From assembly GCF_029193595.2 (NCBI RefSeq), contig NZ_CP135052.1:3844001-3908000 (forward strand): 64,000 nucleotides of DNA, written 5' to 3'. The position numbers and the translations under genes are program-made. This DNA is from Providencia hangzhouensis (GTDB taxonomy: Bacteria > Pseudomonadota > Gammaproteobacteria > Enterobacterales > Enterobacteriaceae). The notes below the pieces were generated by a model. The model saw only the letters and a list, made by a program, of their open reading frames with translations. It was not told where the DNA came from and searched no databases. Numbering within the stretch: position 1 is the stretch's first letter; each line of letters opens with the position of its first letter. Positions 45,708 through 54,681 of the stretch are shown piece by piece.

Positions 45708-46727
45708 TTATCGTCCATGTGATATTTTTAACTTGGTGATCCTAACTTTTTCTACGCTAGTACATACCATTATTTCTTGATTAAAAATAACAAGATTATT
45801 ACCCGTACTATCGAGAGAACTCGCAAACTTAATGCCGTCAACGCCTGTAAAAACTTTGATGAATTCACAGATAAATTGAGTTGGAATATAGTCCAGATCT
45901 GAGTCGAATCGTCTCATAGGTTGGGATAAGTCTAAGCTGATCTTTTGCCTCAGCAATGTGCCTTTAATCTTTTTATTAATCTCGTTAGGGTGATAAAGGG
46001 AGGGGGTTTCTGTAAAATCAGCAATAGCAACTCTTGTAGTAACCGTTGAATCTAATTGAAATTTAGCTACCGTGACCTCATCCAAAAAAGTGGCTCGCAC
46101 CTCATAAAGTGTTGTCGACAAATTGTCACTAAGGTACAAGTACGGAATACCTATTGGATTAGCACGACCTGAAGTCGTTAAATATTTAGGAGGACAAAGC
46201 ATTTCTGTTTCATTAAAAGGATCTTGCCCCTCTTTTTGATGAAGTCTCGCTCGATAAAAAATATCACTTGGGCTTATGACAACTTGGCTTTGAAAAAAAC
46301 TGTCCCAGCCAAGATCTTCTGTTAAATAATTGATATCTGTAAAATATCTTTTTTCCCACTTGAGTTGCTCTTTTAGCTGCTCCCAATAGTTTATGTTTTC
46401 ATAGATTTCATCTATATAATCAGCACCATCACTCGCGCGAATAAAGTTTGTATCAATATTTTGTATAACATAATTTAGAACTTTATCTGCACACGTTTGG
46501 TTTTTAAAAAAACTCCAATCTCCCTGTAACAATTTAGATAAAGACGTTCCATGCTCTTTTGGAACTAAGTTAGTAAATAGTTCTGCAAAAAAACCATATA
46601 GCTCATCAACCCTGACAACGTCTACATCTAATGTTTTGCAAAAATCACATTGATTAATCTCACGCTGAGATATAATAAAGCCAATTATTTCAGTATCTGA
46701 AAAACATTCTTTACAAACAAATTTCAT
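45708..46727 (-). CDS. Zinc-finger (HEPN/RES N-terminal-like) plus RES-domain protein
   Basis: 339 residues. The N-terminus has a zinc-ribbon pattern (Cys5-x2-Cys8, Cys27-x2-Cys30) and a helical region to about 150. Residues about 153-325 match the RES domain: Arg159 in FYRAR, Tyr196/198 in IPYLYLSDN, Glu209 in TTLYEVRA, and the late motif STGNNLVIF. RES toxins resemble ADP-ribosyltransferases and degrade NAD+. No Xre-type antitoxin accompanies it. It is the third gene of a block with sce7725- and sce7726-like genes, 14 bp after the sce7725-like stop. A role as NAD+-depleting effector of a defence module is inference. Confidence 0.8.
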   Translation of the reverse strand: MKFVCKECFSDTEIIGFIISQREINQCDFCKTLDVDVVRVDELYGFFAELFTNLVPKEHGTSLSKLLQGDWSFFKNQTCADKVLNYVIQNIDTNFIRASDGADYIDEIYENINYWEQLKEQLKWEKRYFTDINYLTEDLGWDSFFQSQVVISPSDIFYRARLHQKEGQDPFNETEMLCPPKYLTTSGRANPIGIPYLYLSDNLSTTLYEVRATFLDEVTVAKFQLDSTVTTRVAIADFTETPSLYHPNEINKKIKGTLLRQKISLDLSQPMRRFDSDLDYIPTQFICEFIKVFTGVDGIKFASSLDSTGNNLVIFNQEIMVCTSVEKVRITKLKISHGR

Positions 46728-46741
46728 ATATTAAATTGACC

Positions 46742-47671
46742 TTATATTAATTCATTTATAACTAACACATGATTTTTAATCGATATTTTTTTAACTGTAC
46801 CTAAGCCTGGGTATTTTTTATCAGTAAAATATTTTCTCAGTTCATCTATCGCAATATTATCCAATGGTAATGAATCACAAAAAGTGATGGCCTTCTTTGT
46901 TGCCTCTGCGAATTTACCTTGTACGTTTTCTATTGAATCATTAGATTCAGATGTAAAATGGCTAATCCAAACCTCATTAGTAACCTCACTCTTCGGATAG
47001 GTGAGATGGATCACCACCGCCCTAGGAGTACTACCACCATCGACAAAATCACTAGGCAATATCGTATAATCAGAGAAACCTTGGTAGCCATCCTCTTTAT
47101 AATAGAGATGCTCCTCAGTAAATTTATGCGCAGCTATATCCAAAAAATCGGAATTTCTTTGTTGTTTTTCAAATAAATCATCTAATCTAATGTAGTTTAT
47201 ATCAAGTAATTTCATATACTTGTCTAACCCTCGATACTTATTAGGGTCTAATAACATTAAATGGGAAATTTCATCTCGGGTAGATAATTCTTTCAACTGT
47301 TCTTCATCAGAAAATTTATCTAAACAAACTATCAAGCAATTTTCCAGATTATACTTATCTATACAAGAAAGAATATAATTACTGTTATCGGTATATATAA
47401 ATGCAGGTAAATATGTTTCCCCATTTAATTCTTTCAAGTAATTCAATACATCATATCTATCCCCTGCAATCTCACCACAACAAGGATTAACGATGAGAAA
47501 AGCCTTAAAATTTTTCTCTTGAAAAATATTACATGCTAAATTCAATCCACTAAAACTAGATTTAACAGGTTCTAAAACCGGCATTACCTTATTATTTACA
47601 ATGCCAGATGTAGCGAGTTCCCTTAAGGAAATCAGTTCAAACTGCCTTGCTCTTAAATATGGAAAATACAT
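46742..47671 (-). CDS. sce7725-like (beta-family) protein
   Basis: 309 residues with no signal peptide or membrane segment. The opening MYFPYLRARQFELISLRELA, followed by VMPVLEPVK, matches the sce7725/beta-protein family, a TIM-barrel-like protein of unknown function that is typically encoded next to an sce7726 nuclease-like protein; that pairing is seen here with only 3 bp between the genes. LRARQFE and EPVK are the conserved-looking motifs. I cannot assign a biochemical activity. Strongly AT-rich codon use compared with the flanking operon at 48.9 kb. Confidence 0.75.
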   Translation of the reverse strand: MYFPYLRARQFELISLRELATSGIVNNKVMPVLEPVKSSFSGLNLACNIFQEKNFKAFLIVNPCCGEIAGDRYDVLNYLKELNGETYLPAFIYTDNSNYILSCIDKYNLENCLIVCLDKFSDEEQLKELSTRDEISHLMLLDPNKYRGLDKYMKLLDINYIRLDDLFEKQQRNSDFLDIAAHKFTEEHLYYKEDGYQGFSDYTILPSDFVDGGSTPRAVVIHLTYPKSEVTNEVWISHFTSESNDSIENVQGKFAEATKKAITFCDSLPLDNIAIDELRKYFTDKKYPGLGTVKKISIKNHVLVINELI

Positions 47672-47674
47672 AGT

Positions 47675-48523
47675 TTACACCGTATTCGTTTTTAGTTTAC
47701 TAATCAAATCCTCTCTATCCGTCTTTTTTAAATTTAAAGAAAGGCATATCTGATTAAGCTCATTATTTAGTTTATTAAAAAACAAATTATTAACTTTTCG
47801 TTCCTTCATTGCTTCAATAAACAAATGATTCAACTGATTATTTTCAATACTTGAAATTAACTCCTTACAAATATCAAATTGATTAAATGAGTTCATCATT
47901 GGCAACTCTTTATAGTAATTTTTTGATATTTTTAAATATTCCTTAGTGTGCAAAACATTCATCAATGTATCAATATCAACATGCTGATTTACTTTTGGCT
48001 TACGTTCTAAGTTAAACGCATTACAATCATTACTATATGAAATAACCCCAATAGAATTATCAAAATCGATATATCGCCCCAAATGCTCATGAGGGACGAT
48101 AATATAAACCTCATTAAATAATTTTTTATACTCTTGGAGTTGATTAGATAACCGATAATCCTTATCTAAAATAGACTTAATTTCAAAAGCTTTCGATACA
48201 CCATTAAACATAGCTAAATCTGCAATGGCATTTCCAATGCGAAATTCATTAAATATTATGGAACTATTACATCCCAATTCTTTTTTAAGCCACTGATTTA
48301 AAAATTCATTTTTTAAAACATACTCATTGGGATAATGCTTTAGCAATAACTTATAGGTCTTTTTTACAAAAGATAAATAGGTTTTACCTTTGTATTTTTC
48401 ATATAGCTGATATCTATGTAGTTTTACATCAATTGATTTAAAATCGCCTTTAAACCAACGCGATACCTCACTTCTCAAAAAAAGAGAAGATAAGTCTCTA
48501 AGCTGATTCGAAGGATATGACAT
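47675..48523 (-). CDS. sce7726-like protein with PD-(D/E)XK nuclease motif
   Basis: 282 residues. The central region has the restriction-endonuclease-fold pattern: Glu73 (LKNEFLN), Asp102 (NAIADLAMF), Glu114-x-Lys116 (KAFEIKSIL) and Gln128 (LSNQLQEYK). This fits the sce7726 family, found beside sce7725. The rest is Lys/Asn-rich and helical. First gene of a three-gene block read leftwards from about 48.52 kb. Cleavage of nucleic acid is expected from the motif; the trigger and target are unknown. Very AT-rich, suggesting horizontal transfer. Confidence 0.8.
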   Translation of the reverse strand: MSYPSNQLRDLSSLFLRSEVSRWFKGDFKSIDVKLHRYQLYEKYKGKTYLSFVKKTYKLLLKHYPNEYVLKNEFLNQWLKKELGCNSSIIFNEFRIGNAIADLAMFNGVSKAFEIKSILDKDYRLSNQLQEYKKLFNEVYIIVPHEHLGRYIDFDNSIGVISYSNDCNAFNLERKPKVNQHVDIDTLMNVLHTKEYLKISKNYYKELPMMNSFNQFDICKELISSIENNQLNHLFIEAMKERKVNNLFFNKLNNELNQICLSLNLKKTDREDLISKLKTNTV

Positions 48524-48879
48524 TTTATGTACTCTTTTCAGTATGGATCATTTATGCGTTTATTCTCTTCTATTATCTAACACCTTGAGCCATTATTCAA
48601 TAACATAAATTTTACTTATTAATTGATATGATTCGTAAAAATAGCAAACCACTGTCAGTGGCAAACGTACAATTTGTAATCTTTCGGTAATATTGTGGCT
48701 TAAGACCTTTTCCATTTTGAAGTGAGTCTTCAGAATAAAATGTCTTCTTCCTCCTCGTCTTCACCAAGGCAAAAAAAACATAAAAGTAAGAACTAAGAAT
48801 AATTCCGTAATTCCTATATATTAAATATTTGAACTTTGATATTTATTGTCAATATTATGATGAGATAGGCACTACTTAT
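48524..48879. other. Divergent promoter region between the sce7726 module and the lipid operon
   Basis: About 355 bp. It carries a palindrome CCACTG-T-CAGTGG at 48651-48663, a small inverted repeat TGAAG/CTTCA at 48718-48732, and a possible 18-codon frame (48740-48796, listed separately). It must hold promoters for both modules. Confidence 0.5.
48740..48796 (+). CDS. Possible short peptide, serine-rich
   Basis: ATG to TAA encodes 18 residues, MSSSSSSSPRQKKHKSKN: seven consecutive Ser, then a strongly basic tail. It lies 84 bp upstream of the ketosynthase start. There is only a weak, distant ribosome site (GTGAG). It could be a leader peptide, a small basic protein or chance. No family match is claimed. 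Confidence 0.25.
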   Translation: MSSSSSSSPRQKKHKSKN

Positions 48880-49878
48880 ATGTCTGGTAATAGGTCAATC
48901 ACCCCACTAAAAATCATTGCTTCTGGTGTGGCACTACCTGAAAACAAAATTTACTCCTCAATGCTTGATGAAAAGCTCAATAAACCAAAAGGTTTTGTTG
49001 AAAAACATTCAGGTATCGAATATCGCTTCCATGCAAGTCATACCGATTCACAAGCAGTGTTAGCTTCCCTGGCGATTCAAAATGCATTGCATGCGAACCA
49101 TATCGTACCAAGCAGTATTGATATGCTAATTAATGCGTCTGCAATTCCCGTGCAAGCTTTGCCTTGCTCCGCAGCGCATATCCTTGAACAATCAAATTTA
49201 AATCAAGGGATTGCCTGCTTTGATGTTAATTCAAGTTGCATAAGCTTTATCACTGCGCTACAGGTTGCTGCGGGGTTATTAGCCACCAGTGCTTATCAAC
49301 GCATTGCAATTGTTTCTGCGGATATCGCCTCGCGTGGTATTGATTGGCAAGATAAAGAATCATCGTTGATTTTTGGTGATGGTGCAGCTTGTGTTGTTGT
49401 GGAAAAAGGGGATGGGAATAGTGGAATTATTTCTTACACACACACCACTTATACCGCAGGCATTGATTTTTGTGAGATTCGCGCAGGTGGCACAAGACGC
49501 AATCCACGTGCAGGGATGACCGATGATGATTTTCTGTTCCATATGCAGGGGAAAAAATTGTTTCGCCTCGCATCTTCTTTGATTGAAGATTTTATGCAAC
49601 AGGTTTCCAGTGAATCAGATATACAACTCAAACAAATTGGTACCGTGATCCCACACCAAGCAAGCCATCTTTCTTTAGAACATATGCGCCAACGTGTGGG
49701 CGTAACAACTGAGCAATTAGTCGATATCTACTGCCATCGTGGGAACCAAGTTGCGGCCTCTATCCCTTCAGCATTACACGAAGCAATTATCACAGGCCGT
49801 TTCTATGAAAAACCCAGTGCCATGCTAATTGGCACTGCCGCAGGGTTAGCGCTGTGCGCCATGGTATTAGTGCCATGA
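48880..49878 (+). CDS. FabH/OleA-like 3-oxoacyl synthase III
   Basis: 332 residues from ATG 48880 (GAGATAGG upstream; a TTG start at 48829 would add 17 residues). Thiolase-fold condensing enzyme with the complete Cys120 (DVNSSCISF), His259 (IPHQASH), Asn289 (HRGNQVAAS) triad. It condenses an acyl-thioester with another acyl unit; FabH-type (acyl-CoA plus malonyl-ACP) and OleA-type (two acyl chains) are both possible. First gene of a seven-gene operon in which every start overlaps the preceding stop. No acyl carrier protein gene is present, so it may use CoA esters or the housekeeping ACP. Confidence 0.9.
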   Translation: MSGNRSITPLKIIASGVALPENKIYSSMLDEKLNKPKGFVEKHSGIEYRFHASHTDSQAVLASLAIQNALHANHIVPSSIDMLINASAIPVQALPCSAAHILEQSNLNQGIACFDVNSSCISFITALQVAAGLLATSAYQRIAIVSADIASRGIDWQDKESSLIFGDGAACVVVEKGDGNSGIISYTHTTYTAGIDFCEIRAGGTRRNPRAGMTDDDFLFHMQGKKLFRLASSLIEDFMQQVSSESDIQLKQIGTVIPHQASHLSLEHMRQRVGVTTEQLVDIYCHRGNQVAASIPSALHEAIITGRFYEKPSAMLIGTAAGLALCAMVLVP

Positions 49879-50882
49879 AGCTCCTCGTCACAGGTGCCAC
49901 GAGTGGCCTTGGTAGAAATGCAAGTGAGTACTTACTGGGGCGAGGTTTTGAAGTCGTCACTTGTGGGCGAAACCCGCAAGCAGGAGAACAGCTAGTAAAG
50001 ATGGGAGCTGAATTTATCTCTTGTGAACTGGCTCAGCTTTCTTTGCAACAGGCCAAAGAGATGATGACTGGCTGTGATGCCATTTGGCACTGCGCTGCTC
50101 TTTCTTCACCTTGGGGCAAACGTCAAGATTTTGAGACAACAAATGTTCATGCAACTCAAATTTTAGCTACCGCCGCGGGGGAAGCCAAAGTCTCACGCTT
50201 TATCCATATTTCCACCCCAGCCATTTATTTTAATTTCACCCACCAGCAAAATATTCATGAGTCCACGGTTAATAAACATTTCGCTAACCAATATGCCAGA
50301 ACAAAATATTTAGCCGAAACTAGGATTGAGCAGTGCGTTAAGCAGTTTCCGACAACTCGTTACACTATTTTGCGCCCTCGAGGTTTATTTGGCCCCCATG
50401 ACCGCGTTTTGCTACCGCGTTTGCTCGCCCAAATAAAATCACGTAAGGGAAAATTGGTGTTACCTAATGGGGGAAATAACCATTTTGACCTCACCTATGT
50501 GGGAAATGTGGTTCACAGCATGCAGTTGGCGACTTTCAAAGAAATACTCCCTAATGGCGCCATTTATAATATTACCAACCAACAGCCCCAAGCACTAAAA
50601 CAGACATTAAATCAGTTATTTAGTGAGCTAAACTTAGATTGCGAAATTCGTTCAGCCCCTTACCCTTTACTGTATGTTATTGCCAGCCTATTAGAAGCCA
50701 TTGGCTATTTAACGGGAAAAGAACCATTACTCACTCGCTATAGCCTTGGCGCAGCCTATTTCACCATGACATTAGATAACCAAAAAGCACAGCAAGAACT
50801 GGGTTACTATCCTTTATATAGTATGCAACAAGGTATTCATTTGACGGCTAAATGGCTGAAACAACAGGAGAACCCATGCTAA
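49875..50882 (+). CDS. NAD(P)-dependent epimerase/3-beta-HSD-type dehydrogenase (OleD-like)
   Basis: 335 residues, start overlapping the ketosynthase stop as ATGA. Extended short-chain dehydrogenase: nucleotide loop VTGATSGLGRNASEYL, catalytic Ser113 (FIHISTPA), Tyr140 and Lys144 (NQYARTKYLAET), and LRPRGLFGPHDRVLLPRL, the signature of the 3-beta-hydroxysteroid dehydrogenase/OleD group. Likely reduces the beta-keto product of the first enzyme to a beta-hydroxy compound. Substrate unproven. Confidence 0.88.
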   Translation: MKLLVTGATSGLGRNASEYLLGRGFEVVTCGRNPQAGEQLVKMGAEFISCELAQLSLQQAKEMMTGCDAIWHCAALSSPWGKRQDFETTNVHATQILATAAGEAKVSRFIHISTPAIYFNFTHQQNIHESTVNKHFANQYARTKYLAETRIEQCVKQFPTTRYTILRPRGLFGPHDRVLLPRLLAQIKSRKGKLVLPNGGNNHFDLTYVGNVVHSMQLATFKEILPNGAIYNITNQQPQALKQTLNQLFSELNLDCEIRSAPYPLLYVIASLLEAIGYLTGKEPLLTRYSLGAAYFTMTLDNQKAQQELGYYPLYSMQQGIHLTAKWLKQQENPC

Positions 50883-51679
50883 AAATTCATCAATATGAGG
50901 TGGGTTACTGCACACATCCAGGCTGTGTGGCTTTAAAAGGTGCTAGTTTTAAATCCTGTAAATTCCCAGCAAGAGCATGGCTGATTGAAGATGAACACCA
51001 GCGTTGGCTATTTGATACGGGTTATGCCACCCATTTTTATGATCATACGCGCCATGGCATTATGCGGTTATATCGAACCGTTACCCCAGTGTATTTCGAA
51101 AGCAAAGACGCCCTTGTCAATCAATTGGCTAATGATGGCTTAAAACCTAATGATATCAATGGGGTGATTTTGTCCCATTTTCATGGTGACCATATCGCGG
51201 GGCTACGTGACTTCCCTGACATCCCCATTATTTGCTCAGGAGATGGCTGGGCTAAAACACGCCCTTTAACAGGGTTTGCTGCATTGAAAAATGCCTTTGT
51301 CAGTGGTCTTCTACCAGAAGACTTTGAACAACGTACTGTATTTTATGAAGGTTTCCCAAAGGTGGCGTTACCGAATGAATTACAAGTTTTGGGCGAAGGC
51401 TATGCGGTAAATCAACAGAAGACGTTATTCATTGTGCCGCTTCCTGGGCATGCTGCAGGGCATATTGGTTTGTGTGTACTAACTGACTCAGGCTGGATAT
51501 TGCTCGCAGGTGACGCAGCATGGTCTCCCACTAATTACCGTGAATTGCGCGGCCCTATGGCCATTGCCAATATCATCATGGATGATAAGCAGGCTTATTA
51601 CGAAACACTCAATAAATTACATGAAATTGATAAACGCAATGTGGTTATCCAACTGTGCCACGAAGGGGATTTATTGTGA
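50876..51679 (+). CDS. Metallo-beta-lactamase-fold hydrolase
   Basis: 267 residues from ATG 50876 (AGGAG site; overlaps the previous gene by 7 bp). Zinc motif HFHGDH (His101, His103, Asp105, His106), later LPGHAAGHIG, AGDAAW and LCHEGD supply remaining ligands. Family members hydrolyse lactones, thioesters or phosphodiesters. In this operon a lactonase or acyl-thioester hydrolase acting on the lipid intermediate is the natural guess. No signal peptide. Confidence 0.88.
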   Translation: MLKIHQYEVGYCTHPGCVALKGASFKSCKFPARAWLIEDEHQRWLFDTGYATHFYDHTRHGIMRLYRTVTPVYFESKDALVNQLANDGLKPNDINGVILSHFHGDHIAGLRDFPDIPIICSGDGWAKTRPLTGFAALKNAFVSGLLPEDFEQRTVFYEGFPKVALPNELQVLGEGYAVNQQKTLFIVPLPGHAAGHIGLCVLTDSGWILLAGDAAWSPTNYRELRGPMAIANIIMDDKQAYYETLNKLHEIDKRNVVIQLCHEGDLL

Positions 51680-52953
51680 TCCTCTCGATGCTTTGGCATT
51701 ACTGGCGCGCTCGTCATTTGACGTTTCGCAACCGTGACGAGCTAGAAGCTTATCAACAAAAACGTTTGGCACATTTTAAGCGCAAAGTGCTATCGAAAAG
51801 CCCTTACTTTCAGCGATATATCAATCAGCCATTATCTAATTTTCCCATTATGAATAAACAAGTCATGATGGATAATTTTGATGAGATGAATACCGCCGGG
51901 CTTTCTAGCCAAAAACTTCTAGAATGTGCACAAAAAAGTGAGCAATCTCGGGATTTTGCCCCTAAAGTAGGGCGCTACAGTGTCGGGTTGTCCTCTGGAA
52001 CCTCAGGCCGTCGAGGCCTTTTCGTTGTTAGCCCAGAAGAACAAAATGTTTGGTCTGGCAGCATGTTAGCTAAAATGCTACCTAAAAGTCTGTTTAGTGG
52101 TGAACGTGTTGCTTTATTTTTACGTGCTAATAATAACCTGTATGAAAGTGTCAATAACCGTTGGATTTCACTGCGTTTTTATGACCTTTTTGCAGATTTT
52201 GACCTGCAACTTACTGCACTTGAACAATATCAACCATCAATTATTGTTGCGCCAGCCCAAGTGCTATGCGCAATAGCTGACGCCATTAACCAACAGAAAC
52301 TTCAACTAAATGTGCAGAAAGTCATTTCCGTGGCTGAAGTATTAGAACCCCATGATAAACAAAAATTACAGAATTGCTTCCCCAATGTTGGAGAGGTCTA
52401 CCAAGCAACGGAAGGGTTTTTAGGCTGTACTTGTTCTCATGGTACTTTACACTTAAATGAAGCGTTTGTGCATATTGAGCCTAATTGGCTTGATAATAAC
52501 CGTTTTTCGCCGATTATTACGGATTTTACCCGTAAAACACAGCCTATCGTTCGTTATCAACTGGATGATGTGTTAGTGGTGAAAAAAAACACCTGCCCAT
52601 GTGGCTCCCCTGAAATGGCGATAGAACGCATTGAGGGTCGTTGTGATGATTTACTGCAACTTCCAGGCTATAACGGCAAAATGGTGACGATTTTTGCAGA
52701 TCCCTGTGCGCGGGTTATTGTGAATCACTTACCTGTTACTGCTGATTTCCGCTTAACACAGCAAGGCAACTCATTATATTTACAGGCTGAATGCTCTCCC
52801 ATGGAGTTATCCCATTGCCAGCAACAGCTAGCAAGTTACTTTGCAAGCCAACACGTTGATATTACGCAATTAGATTGGCAATTATCATCAGCCGCTATTA
52901 CGCAAGCACTCTCGGTTAAAAAGCGACGTATAACCCGTAAGGAAGTAAAATGA
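51676..52953 (+). CDS. Adenylate-forming ligase (coenzyme F390 synthetase/PaaK-like)
   Basis: 425 residues from GTG 51676, which overlaps the previous stop as GTGA and has AAGGGGA upstream. Motifs: SVGLSSGTSGRRGLFV (phosphate loop), YQATEGFLGC, IITDFTRKTQPIVRYQLDDV and IEGRCDDLLQL. A cysteine cluster CPCGSP sits before the C-terminal domain. It resembles the F390 synthetase/phenylacetate-CoA-ligase branch, not the longer OleC type. Expected to activate a carboxylate as acyl-AMP. The organism shows no sign of coenzyme F420, so the F390 name is only a family label. Confidence 0.85.
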   Translation: MILSMLWHYWRARHLTFRNRDELEAYQQKRLAHFKRKVLSKSPYFQRYINQPLSNFPIMNKQVMMDNFDEMNTAGLSSQKLLECAQKSEQSRDFAPKVGRYSVGLSSGTSGRRGLFVVSPEEQNVWSGSMLAKMLPKSLFSGERVALFLRANNNLYESVNNRWISLRFYDLFADFDLQLTALEQYQPSIIVAPAQVLCAIADAINQQKLQLNVQKVISVAEVLEPHDKQKLQNCFPNVGEVYQATEGFLGCTCSHGTLHLNEAFVHIEPNWLDNNRFSPIITDFTRKTQPIVRYQLDDVLVVKKNTCPCGSPEMAIERIEGRCDDLLQLPGYNGKMVTIFADPCARVIVNHLPVTADFRLTQQGNSLYLQAECSPMELSHCQQQLASYFASQHVDITQLDWQLSSAAITQALSVKKRRITRKEVK

Positions 52954-53564
52954 ACAACAGGGAATTATTCACTCGCTTTATCTATTGCCTACTCGGCTGG
53001 GGAACCGTAGGTATTGTTTACCAATATACCGGGCAAGTGACTGGGCAAGCTCATATTTTACTCCCTAGTGAACTAGATAATGCCGTCCCATTTTCCCCCG
53101 ATGCCATCTGGCTTTACCTCTCCTTTTTTCTGTTTATCCCACTTGGGTATTTTCTCTGTCCCCTAAGAAAAACGCGCCCACTTATGTATGCCATGCAACT
53201 CTGTGCGCTGGTTTCTGGGGCTGTTTATTTGTGCTACCCCACGACTATGCTGTACCACGATTACGACTTATCAACCTTATCCGGACTGGCTTTATCTGCT
53301 TTAATGAATATTGATAGCCCACAAAATTTACTACCTTCTCTACATGTCTCATTGACTCTCGTCGTACTGAATGCATTATGGTCAACACAACAAAAATTTC
53401 GCACGGTTCTAGCCGTAATTTGGGCCCTTGCTATTTGTGCTTCTGTATTGGTGTTAAAACGCCATTTATTTATTGATGTGGTCACTGGCGCACTCACCGC
53501 TTGTGGGGCATTAGTGATTGTTCACACTGCGAAGTTTGTCTTAAAGAGAAACACTAATGAATGA
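52950..53564 (+). CDS. PAP2-superfamily membrane phosphatase
   Basis: 204 residues with about five to six membrane helices. PAP2 motifs 2 and 3 are visible: LLPSLHVSLTL (Ser-His) and LKRHLFIDVVTG (Arg-x4/5-His-x3-Asp pattern, slightly compact). Motif 1 (KxxxxxxRP) is weak, near PLRKTRPLMY. Overlaps the previous stop by 4 bp. Could dephosphorylate a lipid phosphate or transfer a head group, like inositol-phosphoceramide-synthase-type relatives. Confidence 0.85.
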   Translation: MNNRELFTRFIYCLLGWGTVGIVYQYTGQVTGQAHILLPSELDNAVPFSPDAIWLYLSFFLFIPLGYFLCPLRKTRPLMYAMQLCALVSGAVYLCYPTTMLYHDYDLSTLSGLALSALMNIDSPQNLLPSLHVSLTLVVLNALWSTQQKFRTVLAVIWALAICASVLVLKRHLFIDVVTGALTACGALVIVHTAKFVLKRNTNE

Positions 53565-54681
53565 ATTAACCTTTCCGATTGTTTTCATGTTAGCGGTTGT
53601 GGTCGCAGAAGGTTTGGTGATAGCCAAAACACAAAAAGGAACCGTTAGCTGGCAAGAATTGGTGTTCAACCTGAACTCTGGCCATATTATGCTGTGGCTG
53701 TTTAGAGGGTTAGAGATTTTTTGTTACGGCTTTGTCGTGACCCACTACTCATTCAATCTCGTTGAAAACTGGCCAACCGCACTGGTGTGGGTGTTTACGA
53801 TTTTTGCTTGGGACTTTGGCTTTTACTGGCTACACCGTTTACACCATACTTACCGTGTTTTATGGGCCGTTCATGTGGTACATCACCAAGGGGAGCACTA
53901 TAACCTATCATTAGGCGTGCGTAATTCGTGGTATTCATCACTCACATCAATCCCATTCTTTATGTTGCTGGCACTAATGGGGATCCCATTAGAAGTGTTT
54001 ATCACCGTTTCAATATTGCACTATACCATTCAATTTTTTAACCACAGTGCGCTGATCCCGCGTTTGGGTTGGTTGGAGAAATTTATGGTAACGCCACAGC
54101 ACCACCGAGTTCACCATGTGAAAGAAGGACACTATTCCAACCGTAATTTTGGCGGCAGTTTTATTTTTTGGGACAAACTATTTGGTACGTTTTCCAAATT
54201 ACCTGAAACGGAACACCATTTTGGCATCAAAGGGGCTCCTGCTTCTGAAAACCCATTTATTGATAGTAATTTGCCTTTTTGGCGTATCATTAAACGTCGT
54301 AGTCAACCCAAGGAAAAACCCGCACCATTATTTCGCGCGAACCAAATCGTATTAGTAATGGGAACACTTCTCCTATTTAGCCTAGTTATTGGTTATGTCT
54401 ATATTTATGGCTATGGTTATCAGGGAACGACTCAACAGCAAGTGATTTTATTTATCTTATTAGCCTTAGGTACCGTGGCACTATCAGGTATTTCAGATGG
54501 CCGCAAAATTGGCCTGATGAGCTGGTTTTTTATCGCTTGCTTACTATTAATTTGCATTTTATTTATTTGGCAATGGACAACGCCATTTTGGGTAATTTTT
54601 ACCACGGCTCTGTGGCTGCATAGTTTATTAATGTTACTTGGTATCGGCCGAAAACCCATACAGGTGCGTGATGTCGCCTGA
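53557..54681 (+). CDS. Sterol desaturase/fatty-acid hydroxylase superfamily membrane enzyme
   Basis: 374 residues, several membrane helices. The di-iron histidine clusters are intact: HRLHH, HVVHHQGEHYN, HHRVHH. The remainder (about 260-374) is an extra hydrophobic region with four helices, beyond the usual 250-300 residue bacterial enzyme. Likely hydroxylates or desaturates a lipid chain using oxygen. Overlaps the previous gene by 8 bp. Confidence 0.9.
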   Translation: MNELTFPIVFMLAVVVAEGLVIAKTQKGTVSWQELVFNLNSGHIMLWLFRGLEIFCYGFVVTHYSFNLVENWPTALVWVFTIFAWDFGFYWLHRLHHTYRVLWAVHVVHHQGEHYNLSLGVRNSWYSSLTSIPFFMLLALMGIPLEVFITVSILHYTIQFFNHSALIPRLGWLEKFMVTPQHHRVHHVKEGHYSNRNFGGSFIFWDKLFGTFSKLPETEHHFGIKGAPASENPFIDSNLPFWRIIKRRSQPKEKPAPLFRANQIVLVMGTLLLFSLVIGYVYIYGYGYQGTTQQQVILFILLALGTVALSGISDGRKIGLMSWFFIACLLLICILFIWQWTTPFWVIFTTALWLHSLLMLLGIGRKPIQVRDVA

